Assembly (NCBI RefSeq): GCF_901875635.1 | Contig: NZ_CABFMN010000074.1 | Span: forward strand, 1 to 64,000 | DNA: 64,000 nucleotides | Direction: 5' to 3' | Origin: Xylophilus ampelinus | Lineage (GTDB): Bacteria; Pseudomonadota; Gammaproteobacteria; Burkholderiales; Burkholderiaceae_C | In this document: positions 37,001-45,029 of the stretch, piece after piece | How the letters are laid out: each line of letters starts with the position of its first letter | Position numbering within the stretch: position 1 is the stretch's first letter | Notes under the pieces: generated by a model | Database searches by the model: none | The model's input: the letters and a program-made list of their open reading frames with translations, nothing else | What the model was told of the DNA's origin: nothing | Program-made: the position numbers and the translations under genes

Positions 37001-37060
37001 GCTCTCATTTTCATAGCTGTAGGCGCCCGAAGGGCGGGCGCTGTGGCCACTTTTCTCTCT
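37001..37060 (+). repeat. Interspersed repeat family A, copy 4
   Basis: GCTCTCATTTTCATAGCTG is followed by the hairpin GGCGCCCGAAGGGCGGGCGC and TGTGGCCACTTTTCT. It matches closely the copy that encodes the DctP signal peptide at 44921-44976. It lies between the convergent slmA and dehydrogenase genes and could act as a terminator. Confidence 0.7.
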
Positions 37061-37128
37061 GAGATCGTCGAGCCGGCCTCGCCGCTGTTCGGCCGTGCGG
37101 GTGCTGGAAGCCGATTCGGCCTTGGAAA

Positions 37129-38274
37129 TCAGCTGCCGACCGCGACGCCCACCTTGGCACCGGCAGCCACGATCTCGGCCCAGGTGGCGTCGTCCAGCCA
37201 GATGCCCTCGCGCTCGCGCGCCGCGCGCGCCCGACGCTCGGGCTCGCCGGCGATCAGCACGCCCTCGGCATCGGCGCCCGGCGGGCTCTGCTTCAACCAG
37301 TCGACAAACGCCGTCGCTTCGGCCTCGAAGCTCGCCTGCGTGCCGAGTTTGGCCGGATCGATCAGCACCGTGAGCATGCCGTTGTAGACCGAGCGTGCGG
37401 TGTCCGCCGGCCGGTGCCAGGTGCCGCCTCCGGTCAGCGCGCCGCCGAGGAGTTCGCAGGCCACCGCCATGCCGTAGCCCTTGTGTTCGCCGAAGGTCAT
37501 CAGCGCGCCGAAGAGGCCGTTGGACTGCGGCACCACGACCACGCCGGGGTCGGTGGTCGGGCGGCCATGCTCGTCGATCAGCGTCCCTTCGGGCACGTGC
37601 TCGCCCTTGTTGTGGGCCACGCGCATCTTTCCTTGCGCGACACGGCTGGTTGCGAAATCGAGGATGAAATGCTCGCCCCCATGCGCCCCCACTGCGTGTG
37701 GGTCGCTGCCCCCCGCGGGGGCTGCCCCGCCTTGGGGCAGCCCGGGGGCGGGGCGGCTCCGCCCCGGCAGCGGCACGCCGATGCAGCAGGGATTCGTGCC
37801 GAAGCGCCCGTCGCCGCCGCCCCAGGGCGCGACCACGGGCCGCGAGAGCACGTTCACGAAATGCAGCGACACCAGGCCCTGTGCCACGGCCATCTCGGCG
37901 AAGTGCCCGATGCGCCCCAGGTGGTGCGCGTGGGCCAGCGTGAAGATGCAACTGCCGGTTTCTTTCGCGCGGGCAATGCCCCGTTCCATCGCCTGGACGC
38001 CGACGATCTGGCCGTAGCCACGTTGCCCGTCCATCGCCATCAGCGAGCCGGCGTCGAGGTTCACCCTCATGGCGGCGTTGGGCACCAGCCCACCTTCGGC
38101 CACCGCGTCGACATAGCGCGGCACCATGCCCACGCCGTGCGAATCGTGGCCGCTCAGGTTGGCCATCACGAGGTTGTCGGCCACCTGTGCGGCTTCGGCC
38201 GGCGTGCTGCCGGCTGCTATCAAAATATGAGCTACTTGCGCGCGAAGGACGGGCGCTGCGAGGGTTTTTGGCAT
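37129..38274 (-). CDS. Malate/L-lactate dehydrogenase family (Ldh_2) oxidoreductase with an in-frame repeat insertion
   Basis: This NAD(P)-dependent 2-hydroxyacid (or ureidoglycolate, diketogulonate, imine) oxidoreductase family has an unusual fold. The protein of 381 residues shows NLSGHDSHGVGMVPRYVDA, GQRGYGQIVGVQAMERGI, FTLAHAHHLGRIGHFAEMA, GRFGTNPCCIGVPLPG, LDFATSRVAQGKMRVAHNKG and FGEHKGYGMAVACELLGGALTG. Between GVPLPG and HFILDFATS there are about 30 extra Gly/Pro/Ala-rich residues encoded by a GC-rich interspersed repeat (37678-37775). The first 20 or so codons are also a repeat copy (family A). It is the last gene of the TRAP/UxaA operon. Whether the enzyme is active is uncertain. Confidence 0.88.
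   Translation of the reverse strand: MPKTLAAPVLRAQVAHILIAAGSTPAEAAQVADNLVMANLSGHDSHGVGMVPRYVDAVAEGGLVPNAAMRVNLDAGSLMAMDGQRGYGQIVGVQAMERGIARAKETGSCIFTLAHAHHLGRIGHFAEMAVAQGLVSLHFVNVLSRPVVAPWGGGDGRFGTNPCCIGVPLPGRSRPAPGLPQGGAAPAGGSDPHAVGAHGGEHFILDFATSRVAQGKMRVAHNKGEHVPEGTLIDEHGRPTTDPGVVVVPQSNGLFGALMTFGEHKGYGMAVACELLGGALTGGGTWHRPADTARSVYNGMLTVLIDPAKLGTQASFEAEATAFVDWLKQSPPGADAEGVLIAGEPERRARAAREREGIWLDDATWAEIVAAGAKVGVAVGS
37678..37775 (-). repeat. GC-rich interspersed repeat (family D) inside the Ldh_2 gene
   Basis: Contains nested palindromes GCTGCCCC-CCGCGGGGG and GCCCCGCCTTGGGGC and GGGGCGGCTCCGCCCC. It encodes an extra Pro/Gly/Ala stretch in the dehydrogenase, exactly where family members have none, so it appears to be an insertion that kept the frame. 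Confidence 0.6.
38216..38273 (+). repeat. Repeat family A copy forming the start of the Ldh_2 gene
   Basis: GCTATCAAAATATGAGCTAC, then TTGCGCGCGAAGGACGGGCGC and TGCGAGGGTTTTTGGC match the family A order. The complementary strand encodes the dehydrogenase N-terminus, including its start codon. Confidence 0.6.
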
Positions 38275-38307
38275 AGGTCGTTGTCGATCTTGAATACGGA
38301 CATCGGA

Positions 38308-38405
38308 ACGCGAAGGGCGCGAAGATTTCGCGAAGGACGCAAAAGGCAGAGATGTTTTCAGTGGTCTTTTTCGCGACCTTCGCGCAACTTTCGCGCCCTT
38401 CGCGT
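38308..38405. repeat. Inverted repeat (family F) between the Ldh_2 and UxaA genes
   Basis: Left arm ACGCGAAGGGCGCGAAGA plus TTTCGCGAAGGACGCAAAA (38308-38344) and the complementary right arm 38367-38405 form a long imperfect hairpin with a 22-bp loop. Such GCGAAGG-type units occur in many proteobacterial genomes; here it may attenuate transcription between two genes of the operon. Confidence 0.6.
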
Positions 38406-38425
38406 ACGGCTGTCCGGCTTCGATT

Positions 38426-39952
38426 TCACATCACCGCGCCCACCTGCCACGGCACGAACTCGTTCTGCCCGTAGCCGTGCTGCTCGCTCTTGCTGCGCTG
38501 GCCCGACGCCGTGGCGAGCACCAGCTCGAAGATGCGCTGGCCCATGTCCTGGATCGAGGCGGTGCCGTCGACGATCTCGCCGCAGTTGATGTCCATGTCC
38601 TCTTCCTGCCGCTTCCACAGCGCCGAATTGGTCGCCAGCTTGAGCGAGGGCGAGGGCGCACAGCCATACGCCGAGCCGCGGCCGGTGGTGAAGCAGATCA
38701 GGTTGGCGCCGCCCGCCACCTGGCCCGTGGCGCTCACCGGGTCGTAGCCCGGCGTGTCCATGTAGACGAAGCCGTGCGCCGTCACCGGCTCGGCGTATTC
38801 GTACACCGCCTCCAGGTTGCTCGTGCCGCCCTTGGCGACGGCGCCCAGCGACTTCTCGAGGATGGTGGTCAGCCCGCCCGCCTTGTTGCCCGGCGAGGGG
38901 TTGTTGTTCATCTCGCCCTGGTTGACGGCGGTGTAGTTCTCCCACCAGTGGATGCGCTCGACCAGCTTGTCGCCCACCTCGCGCCGCACCGCGCGGCGGG
39001 TGAGCAAATGCTCGGCGCCGTAGACCTCGGGCGTCTCGCTCAGGATGGCCGTGCCGCCGTGCGCGACGAGCAGGTCGACCGCCGCGCCCAGCGCCGGGTT
39101 GGCACTGATCCCCGAATACCCGTCGGAGCCGCCGCACTGCAGGCCGATCGTGATATGTGCCGCGCTGCAGGGCTCGCGCACCGCCGCGTTGGCGCGTGGC
39201 AGCATCTCCTCGATCAGCGCGATGCCTTTCTCAACCGTCTTGCGCGTGCCGCCCGTGTCCTGGATGTTGAAGGTGCGGAAGTTCTCACCCTCGGCAAGAT
39301 GGCCCGTGGCCAGCCAGGCGTTGATCTGGTTGGCCTCGCAGCCCAGGCCCACCACCAGCACACCGGCAAAGTTGGCGTGCGTGGCGTAGCCCGTCAGCGT
39401 GCGTTCGAGGATCTTCATGCCCAGCCCCTGCGCGTCCATGCCGCAGCCGGTGCCATGGGTGAGCGCGACCACGCCGTCCACGTTCGGGTAAGCCGCCAGC
39501 GCCGTCGGGTTCGTCCGGCGCGAGAAGTGGTCGGCGATGGCGCGCGCCGCCGTGGCCGAACAGTTCACGCTGGTCAGCACGCCGATGTAGTTGCGCGTCG
39601 CGACCCGGCCGTCGGCGCGCTTGATGCCCATGAAGGAGGCCTCGCGCCGCGCGGGCACCGGCTTCACGTCGGCACCGAAGGCGTAGTCGCGGGCGAAGTC
39701 GCCCTTGTCGGGCCCCATGTCGAGGTTGTGCGTGTGGACGTGCTCGCCGGCCGCGATGGGCCGGCTCGCGAAGCCGATGATCTGGTTGTACCGGCGCACG
39801 GGCTCGCCGGTGGCGATGGCACGCACCGCGACCTTGTGGCCCGCGGGGATCAAGCCCCGCACGGGGACGTTCTCGACGGTGGTGCCGCCGACGAGCTGGC
39901 TGCGGGCGATCAGCACGTCGTCGGCCGGATGCAGACGGATGAAGGGGGTCAT
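38426..39952 (-). CDS. UxaA-family dehydratase (altronate/galactarate dehydratase type)
   Basis: The enzyme of 508 residues removes water from a sugar acid to give a 2-keto-3-deoxy acid. An N-terminal SAF domain (residues about 1-95, IRLHPADDVLIARSQL to NLDMG) precedes the altronate dehydratase domain with GIKRADGRVATRNYIGVLTSVNCSATAAR, THGTGCGMDAQG, VLVVGLGCEANQINAW, LQCGGSDGYSGISANPALG and FTTGRGSAYGCAPSPSLKLATNS. Both domains are fused in one chain, as in UxaA. The ATG at 39952 matches the domain start. It lies in a TRAP transporter operon with two oxidoreductases, so the imported solute is probably a sugar acid; which one is unknown. Confidence 0.92.
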   Translation of the reverse strand: MTPFIRLHPADDVLIARSQLVGGTTVENVPVRGLIPAGHKVAVRAIATGEPVRRYNQIIGFASRPIAAGEHVHTHNLDMGPDKGDFARDYAFGADVKPVPARREASFMGIKRADGRVATRNYIGVLTSVNCSATAARAIADHFSRRTNPTALAAYPNVDGVVALTHGTGCGMDAQGLGMKILERTLTGYATHANFAGVLVVGLGCEANQINAWLATGHLAEGENFRTFNIQDTGGTRKTVEKGIALIEEMLPRANAAVREPCSAAHITIGLQCGGSDGYSGISANPALGAAVDLLVAHGGTAILSETPEVYGAEHLLTRRAVRREVGDKLVERIHWWENYTAVNQGEMNNNPSPGNKAGGLTTILEKSLGAVAKGGTSNLEAVYEYAEPVTAHGFVYMDTPGYDPVSATGQVAGGANLICFTTGRGSAYGCAPSPSLKLATNSALWKRQEEDMDINCGEIVDGTASIQDMGQRIFELVLATASGQRSKSEQHGYGQNEFVPWQVGAVM

Positions 39953-40064
39953 GGGAGCCTCGGGAAAATGGTCGTGGGGATCGAAGGCGTCCCCGGAATG
40001 GCGCGCGCCGACGCCGACACGCCGCGTCGGCATCGGCGTGCGTGCCCGAACGTCCCTGGCGGGC

Positions 40065-41738
40065 TCAGCCCAGGTCGAGCAGGGGCGAGAGTGCCGCCAG
40101 GAAGGCGGCCAGGCGCAGGCCCAGTGCGATCGCGCTCAGCGTCGGATTGGCGTAGCCGCCGGTCGGGAAAACCGACGCGCCAGCCACGAAGAGGTTGTCG
40201 ACGCCGTGCACCTGGCAGTTGGCATCCACCACGCCCTGCTTGGGGTCGGCGTGCATGCGCGTAGTGCCCATCGGATGGTGCGATGAGGGGATGCCGGGCG
40301 GTTTCTCCGGATCGAAGTGGTAGCGGCCGAGGCCGGCCTCCTGCGACAGGCGGCCGAACAGCTGCCGGCTGCGCACGAAGCGGTCCTGGTCCTGCGGCCG
40401 CCAGCTGAATTCGTAGCGCAGGCGGCGCTGGCCGAGGGCGTCTCGGCTGTCGCCCAGCACCACGCGGTTGTCGGGGTGGGGATACTGCTCGACCTGGTTG
40501 ACCACCTCGATGTGATCCACGAAGGTGCGGCTCTTGTGGGGCACCTGAGACCACCCGCCGCGGCCGATCGACGAGAGAACGCCTGGCTGCGCATAGAAGC
40601 GGTAGAGGTGCTGGACGATGGAGAAGGGGTCCCTCGCTATGGACGCCAGCTTGCCGCCCAGCGTGGGCGGCGGAGCGAAGCGCGACTGCCCCGTGACCAG
40701 CGAACGGAAGCTGTTGACCGCGGGCGACAGGCTCGTCGCGTCCAGCGGGAAGAGCAGGAAGCTCATGTTCAGCACATCGTGGCGGCGTATCGCCTCCGGC
40801 GTGAAACCGAGCTTGGCCATGTAGCCCACGCCGCCCGTGGCGCGCAGGTCGTACAGACCCAGGCGGTCGTACATGGCGCGGCTGCTCGGCACGATGTGGC
40901 TCGAATGGTCCTGCGGATGGTCCATCAGGTAGCGGCCGAGCACGTCGTGCCGGTTGCCCACGCCCGCCGGGTTGCTGCCGTTGGACAGCAGCATCAGCCG
41001 TGCGTTCTCGATGGCGCCCGTCGCCAGGACGTAGCTGCGCGCCACCACGCGGAAACGGCGGCCGTTCAGGCAGCCGACCTGCAGGGCCTTCACGTGGCTG
41101 TCGTCCTCGGAGGTCGCCAGTTCCAGCGCAGTGGTGTGCAGCAGCACCTTCACCCGGCCGGAACGCGCCAGGATGCCCTGCGACTTGCCGAAGAAGCGGT
41201 TCGACGGCCCGAACTGGAACATCGTCGTCTGCAACTCGCCGCTGACGCTGTCCAGGCAGGGCAGCTCGGGTGTCGCCTGCGAACTGCCGTCGTAGGCGAA
41301 TTCGCCCAACTCGCACACCGCCTGCGCACTTTCGTACCAGGGCTTGAGCTCGTTGAGGCCCAAGGGCCAGCCGCTGTGCGGGATCTCGGGCCGCGCTTCC
41401 AGGTCGATCGCGTCGAAGGGGACGTAGCGTACGCCGATCGTCGGCCGGTCGTAGACGATGGACCAGGCATTCGACAGGCCGCCGAACTGCCGGGTGCGGA
41501 TGACATGGGGGTCGACCGCGCGGTCGCCGCCCAGTTCGGCACGGCACAGCTCGTGTTCCGCCGCGTCGTACTCGAGCCCACCACTTTCCACCACGCAGAC
41601 CGTCAGGCCGCGCGCTGCCAGATCCTCCGCCATGGAGAGGCCCACGGGGCCGGACCCGACGATGCACACGTCGGCGCTGAACGCCGTACCCGGCGGCACA
41701 GTGCGCCCGTCGGTAAACCCCGGTGGAAGTTGCTTCAC
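40065..41738 (-). CDS. GMC-family FAD-dependent oxidoreductase
   Basis: The flavoprotein of 557 residues oxidises an alcohol or sugar. The FAD-binding motif DVCIVGSGPVGLSMAEDLAARG is near residue 25, and the C-terminal GMC domain has SSHHPMGTTRMHADPKQGVVDANCQV and LFVAGASVFPTGGYANPTLSAIALGLRLA; the histidine in HHPMG is the likely catalytic base. No signal peptide is evident. Its length and fold fit bacterial glucose/sorbitol-type or pyranose-oxidase-like members. A separate 130-bp spacer upstream, with the inverted repeat at 41802-41821, hints at its own control within the TRAP operon. Confidence 0.9.
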   Translation of the reverse strand: MKQLPPGFTDGRTVPPGTAFSADVCIVGSGPVGLSMAEDLAARGLTVCVVESGGLEYDAAEHELCRAELGGDRAVDPHVIRTRQFGGLSNAWSIVYDRPTIGVRYVPFDAIDLEARPEIPHSGWPLGLNELKPWYESAQAVCELGEFAYDGSSQATPELPCLDSVSGELQTTMFQFGPSNRFFGKSQGILARSGRVKVLLHTTALELATSEDDSHVKALQVGCLNGRRFRVVARSYVLATGAIENARLMLLSNGSNPAGVGNRHDVLGRYLMDHPQDHSSHIVPSSRAMYDRLGLYDLRATGGVGYMAKLGFTPEAIRRHDVLNMSFLLFPLDATSLSPAVNSFRSLVTGQSRFAPPPTLGGKLASIARDPFSIVQHLYRFYAQPGVLSSIGRGGWSQVPHKSRTFVDHIEVVNQVEQYPHPDNRVVLGDSRDALGQRRLRYEFSWRPQDQDRFVRSRQLFGRLSQEAGLGRYHFDPEKPPGIPSSHHPMGTTRMHADPKQGVVDANCQVHGVDNLFVAGASVFPTGGYANPTLSAIALGLRLAAFLAALSPLLDLG

Positions 41739-41801
41739 GATTGCGCCCCTCGATGCGCCACCCCGCCAATCCCATGACGGCGGAATGTAAGAATTTTAGG
41801 C

Positions 41802-41821
41802 TCACATGTATCGGCATGTGA
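41802..41821. promoter_or_regulatory. Perfect 7-bp-arm inverted repeat upstream of the GMC gene
   Basis: TCACATG-TATCGG-CATGTGA lies between the TRAP permease gene and the GMC gene, 64 bp before the GMC start. There is no T-tract after it, so an operator is more likely than a terminator. The binding protein is unknown. Confidence 0.4.
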
Positions 41822-41868
41822 ATACTACTTTTGGAGGCGTGAGGGGGCGGCGTCAAGTCAGGTATTGG

Positions 41869-43263
41869 TCAGTAAAACATTTTCGGTACCCAGAGCACCA
41901 TCTTCGGCAGGTAGGTGATGGCCACCAGGCTCAGCAGCAGCGGCACCAGCCAGGGCAGGATGGCCATCGTCGTGCGCTCGAAGCTCAGTCCCGCCACGCG
42001 CGCCAGTACGAAGAGCACCATACCCATCGGTGGATGCAGCAGGCCGATCATGAGGTTCAGCACCATCACCAGTCCGAAGTGGATCGGGTCCACGCCCAAC
42101 TGCGTGGCGATGGGCAACAGGATGGGCACCAGGATCGTGATCGCGGCCGTGGGCTCCAGGAAGCAGCCGACGAAGAGCATCAGCAGGTTGGCCAGCAGCA
42201 GGAAGACCCAGGCCTCCTTGGTGAAGCCCAGCACCCAGGCGGCGATGTCGGTGGTCACGCCGGTGGCGGTGAGCATCCAGCCGAAGATGGAGGCCGCAGC
42301 GACGATGAAGAGCACCGTGCTGGTGGTCTCGATGGTGTCGAGGCAGACCTTGATGAACATCTTCCACGACAGCGTGCGGTACCACGCGAAGCCGAGGATC
42401 ATGGCCCATGCGCAGGCGGCAATCGCGCCCTCGGTGGGCGTGAACAGGCCGGTCGTCATGCCGCCGATGAGCAGCACCGGCGTCATGATTGGCAGCAGCG
42501 CCTCGAAGCGGAAGATCCTGTCGAGCACGAAGAGCGAGGCCAGCCCGACGAAGACCGACAGCTGCGCGGGCGCACCCAGCTTGTCGACCACCACCCACAG
42601 CAGCAGGGGCCAGCCGACCACCACGGCCAGTTCCATCAGCGCCTTGAACAGGCGCGTGCGCGAGAACTTGATGTCCGCGCCCCACTTGTTCTTGTGGGCA
42701 TAGTAGGCCACCGTCAGCATCATCAGGATCGCCATGAGCGCGCCGGGCAGGATGCCGGCGAGAAAGAGCGCGCCCACCGAGACGTTGGCCATCATTCCGT
42801 AGATCACGAAGGGCAGGCTCGGCGGGATGATCGGGCCCAGCGTGGCCGATGCAGCCGTCACGCCGACGGCGAACTCGGTCGAGTAGCCATGCTCCTTCAT
42901 CGCCTTGATCTCGATGGTGCCCAGGCCGGCCGCGTCGGCAATGGCCGTGCCGCTCATCCCAGCGAAGATGACCGAGCCAAGCACGTTCACGTGCCCCAGC
43001 CCGCCCTTGAGCCAGCCCACCAGCGCCAGCGCGAAGTTGTAGATGCGCGTGGTGATGCCGGCGTTGTTCATCAGGTTGCCGGCGAGGATGAAGAAGGGCA
43101 CGGCCAGCAGCGGAAAGCTGTCGATACCGCTCACCATGCGGTGGATGACGACGAAGGGCGGCAGGTTGCCGCTGATCAGGATGTAGACCAGCGAGGCGCC
43201 GGCCATGGCGATGGCCACGGGCACGCCCGCGCCCATGAAAACGAGGAAGATGATCTTCAGCAT
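41869..43263 (-). CDS. TRAP transporter large permease (DctM type)
   Basis: This 464-residue inner membrane protein is the main channel subunit of a tripartite ATP-independent periplasmic transporter driven by a sodium gradient. It has about a dozen hydrophobic segments and the DctM landmarks: VHRMVSGIDSFPLLAVPFFILAGNLMNNAG-like start, NVLGSVIFAGMSGTAIADAAGLG, PPSLPFVIYGMMANVSVGALFLAGI, and the late TAAITILVPILLPIATQLGVDPIHFG. It starts 19 bp after the small permease gene. It works with the DctQ and DctP proteins encoded next to it to import an organic acid. Confidence 0.96.
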   Translation of the reverse strand: MLKIIFLVFMGAGVPVAIAMAGASLVYILISGNLPPFVVIHRMVSGIDSFPLLAVPFFILAGNLMNNAGITTRIYNFALALVGWLKGGLGHVNVLGSVIFAGMSGTAIADAAGLGTIEIKAMKEHGYSTEFAVGVTAASATLGPIIPPSLPFVIYGMMANVSVGALFLAGILPGALMAILMMLTVAYYAHKNKWGADIKFSRTRLFKALMELAVVVGWPLLLWVVVDKLGAPAQLSVFVGLASLFVLDRIFRFEALLPIMTPVLLIGGMTTGLFTPTEGAIAACAWAMILGFAWYRTLSWKMFIKVCLDTIETTSTVLFIVAAASIFGWMLTATGVTTDIAAWVLGFTKEAWVFLLLANLLMLFVGCFLEPTAAITILVPILLPIATQLGVDPIHFGLVMVLNLMIGLLHPPMGMVLFVLARVAGLSFERTTMAILPWLVPLLLSLVAITYLPKMVLWVPKMFY

Positions 43264-43282
43264 GGGGTGTCCGGTAGGAGGA

Positions 43283-43840
43283 TCAACGGTCGTCGAGCGT
43301 CGACTCGGGCTTCTCGAGCACGCTGTAGCCGCGCCGCCAGTGGATGCGCGCCACCTGGATCGAGCGCCAGCACATGGCCGCGAAGCCGAAGAGGCACATG
43401 GCGTAGACGATGTTCATCGGCGCATCGACGATCGTCATGCGCGTCTGGTTGCCGATCTTGAGCATCATCTGCACCGTCATCACCACCGCGGCCGCGAAGA
43501 AGGCGATGCGCAGGACGTCGACGATGCGCGACATCCAGCGTCCCATCGCGGCCGGCATGTAGCGGTAGAAGAAGTCGACCTGGATCGCGAGGTTCTTCGA
43601 CACCCCGATCGCCGCGCCGATGAACACCACACCGATCAGCATGTAGCGCGCCACCTCCTCGGTCCAGGCGGCCGAGTCGTTCATCACATAGCGCGTGACG
43701 AACTGGTAGAACACCGTCAGTCCGAGCAGCCAGAACAGCGCCAGCGCGATCCACCCCTCGGTGATCGTGCCCGACAGGTCGACCACCTCGTCTTCCGCAT
43801 TGAAGTTGCCTTCGTCGTCGATGATCTTTTCATCGCTCAT
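43283..43840 (-). CDS. TRAP transporter small permease (DctQ type)
   Basis: The 185-residue four-helix membrane protein partners the DctM subunit. After an acidic N-terminal tail (about 25 residues) it has four hydrophobic segments: GWIALALFWLLGLTVFYQFV, a second with RYMLIGVVFIGAAIGV, then IAFFAAAVVMTVQMML and MNIVYAMCLFGFAAMCW. The WTEEVARYMLIGVVFIGAA motif is the DctQ hallmark. I chose ATG 43840. A 158-bp spacer with a family C repeat separates it from the upstream receptor gene. Confidence 0.94.
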   Translation of the reverse strand: MSDEKIIDDEGNFNAEDEVVDLSGTITEGWIALALFWLLGLTVFYQFVTRYVMNDSAAWTEEVARYMLIGVVFIGAAIGVSKNLAIQVDFFYRYMPAAMGRWMSRIVDVLRIAFFAAAVVMTVQMMLKIGNQTRMTIVDAPMNIVYAMCLFGFAAMCWRSIQVARIHWRRGYSVLEKPESTLDDR

Positions 43841-43902
43841 GGGTGTGTGTCTCCTTGTTTGGCGGAAATGCCCCGGTCGTTGAAGACGGCGGGGCTTGTT
43901 CG

Positions 43903-43996
43903 CGTGCACCCGCGGAACCGGCTTTGCCGGGCCGGCGGGTGCGCCCCCTGGGGGGTATCGGACGGCCACACGGAGTGAGGCCGTCCAAACGGGGGG
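43903..43996 (+). repeat. Interspersed repeat family C, copy 2
   Basis: The core GCACCCGCGGAACCGGCTTT followed by GCCGGGCCGGCGGGTGCGCC is the reverse complement of the core at 9750-9800. A GACGGCC/GGCCGTC inverted repeat adjoins it. It lies between the DctP and DctQ genes. Confidence 0.6.
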
Positions 43997-43998
43997 AG

Positions 43999-44994
43999 CT
44001 ATTTGATCGCGATGATCCGGTCGTAGTCCTGCTGCCGGTAACCGTGGTCGGTGGGCTTGGTGGCCTTGAGCACCGCCTCGCGGAAGGCGTTCTTGTCGAC
44101 CGTGATGACGTTGTTGCCTTTCTTCTTGAACTCCTCGACCAGGCGGGCCTCGGAGGCGATGATTTCGCGCCCCGTTTTCTCGGCGGCCTCTTCCATCACA
44201 TCGCCGAAGATCTTCTTGTCGTCCGCCGAGAGCTTGCCCCACAGCTGCCCCGACACCACCGTGAGCAGCGAGTCGACGATGTGGCCGGTGAGCGAGATGT
44301 TCTTCTGCACCTCGAAGAACTTCTTCGCCTCGATGGTGGGCAGCGGGTTCTCCTGCGCATCGACGGTGCCGTTCTGCAGCGCCAGGTACACCTCGGCGAA
44401 GGCGATCGGCGTGGCGTTGGCGCCCAGCGCCTTCGGGAAGGCCAGGTAGGCTGGCGCGTCGGGCACGCGGATCTTCAGGCCCTTCATGTCCTCGGGCTTG
44501 TTGACCGGCTTGGCCGCGCTGGAGGTCACATGGCGCGCGCCGTAGTAGTTCAGCGCCGTGATGTGGTTGCCCGTCTTGTCGTCGTAGCCCTTGGCCAGTT
44601 CCTTGAAGACGTCGCTCTTCGCGTACTTCAGCTGGTGCTCGGCGTCGCGGAAGATGAAGGGGAAGTACGACACGGCCAGCGGCGGGTAGCTGCGCCCTGC
44701 GAAGCTCGCGCCGGTGAGCACGATGTCGACCGTGCCGAGGGTCAGGCCCTGGTTGATGTCGGCCTCCTTGCCGAGGCTGGAGGCGGGGAACACCTGGATG
44801 TCGTACTTGCCGTTGGTGCGCTTCTTGATCTCGTCGGCCGCCCACACCGAGTACTTGTGGAAGGGCTCGGAGGTCTCGTAGACGTGCGCCCATTTGAGCT
44901 TGGTTTGCGCCTGTGCCGTGCCAAAAGTGGCCGCGGCGCCCGCCATCAGGGCGCAGGCAGCTATGGTTTTTATAGCGTTTCGCTTGTTCGTCAT
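43999..44994 (-). CDS. TRAP transporter periplasmic substrate-binding protein (DctP type)
   Basis: This solute receptor of 331 residues has a signal peptide cleaved near AQAQTKLKW, then the DctP pattern HVYETSEPFHKYSVWAADEI, VFPASSLGKEADINQGLTLGTVDI, and the ligand-arginine region GLKIRVPDAPAYLAFPKALGANATPIAFAEVYLALQNGTVDAQENP. The conserved arginine in KIRVP usually pairs with a carboxylate, so the ligand is an organic or sugar acid. Oddly, codons 7 to about 25, the hydrophobic core of the signal peptide, are a copy of repeat family A (44921-44976). It is the first transporter gene after the GntR regulator. Confidence 0.95.
   Translation of the reverse strand: MTNKRNAIKTIAACALMAGAAATFGTAQAQTKLKWAHVYETSEPFHKYSVWAADEIKKRTNGKYDIQVFPASSLGKEADINQGLTLGTVDIVLTGASFAGRSYPPLAVSYFPFIFRDAEHQLKYAKSDVFKELAKGYDDKTGNHITALNYYGARHVTSSAAKPVNKPEDMKGLKIRVPDAPAYLAFPKALGANATPIAFAEVYLALQNGTVDAQENPLPTIEAKKFFEVQKNISLTGHIVDSLLTVVSGQLWGKLSADDKKIFGDVMEEAAEKTGREIIASEARLVEEFKKKGNNVITVDKNAFREAVLKATKPTDHGYRQQDYDRIIAIK
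44921..44976 (-). repeat. Repeat family A copy encoding the DctP signal peptide core
   Basis: On the minus strand GCTATAAAAACCATAGCTGC is followed by CTGCGCCCTGATGGCGGGCGC and CGCGGCCACTTTTGG, near-identical in layout to the intergenic copy at 37001-37060. Translated as AIKTIAACALMAGAAATFG. Confidence 0.7.
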
Positions 44995-45029
44995 GTCCGT
45001 CGTCTCCTCGTGGTGGTGGGTGCTGGCGC

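Noticed and set aside
38477..40264. 595-codon plus-strand ORF opposite the UxaA-type dehydratase gene
   Set aside because: Shadow of the dehydratase gene; no recognisable protein motifs, composition typical of antisense reading.
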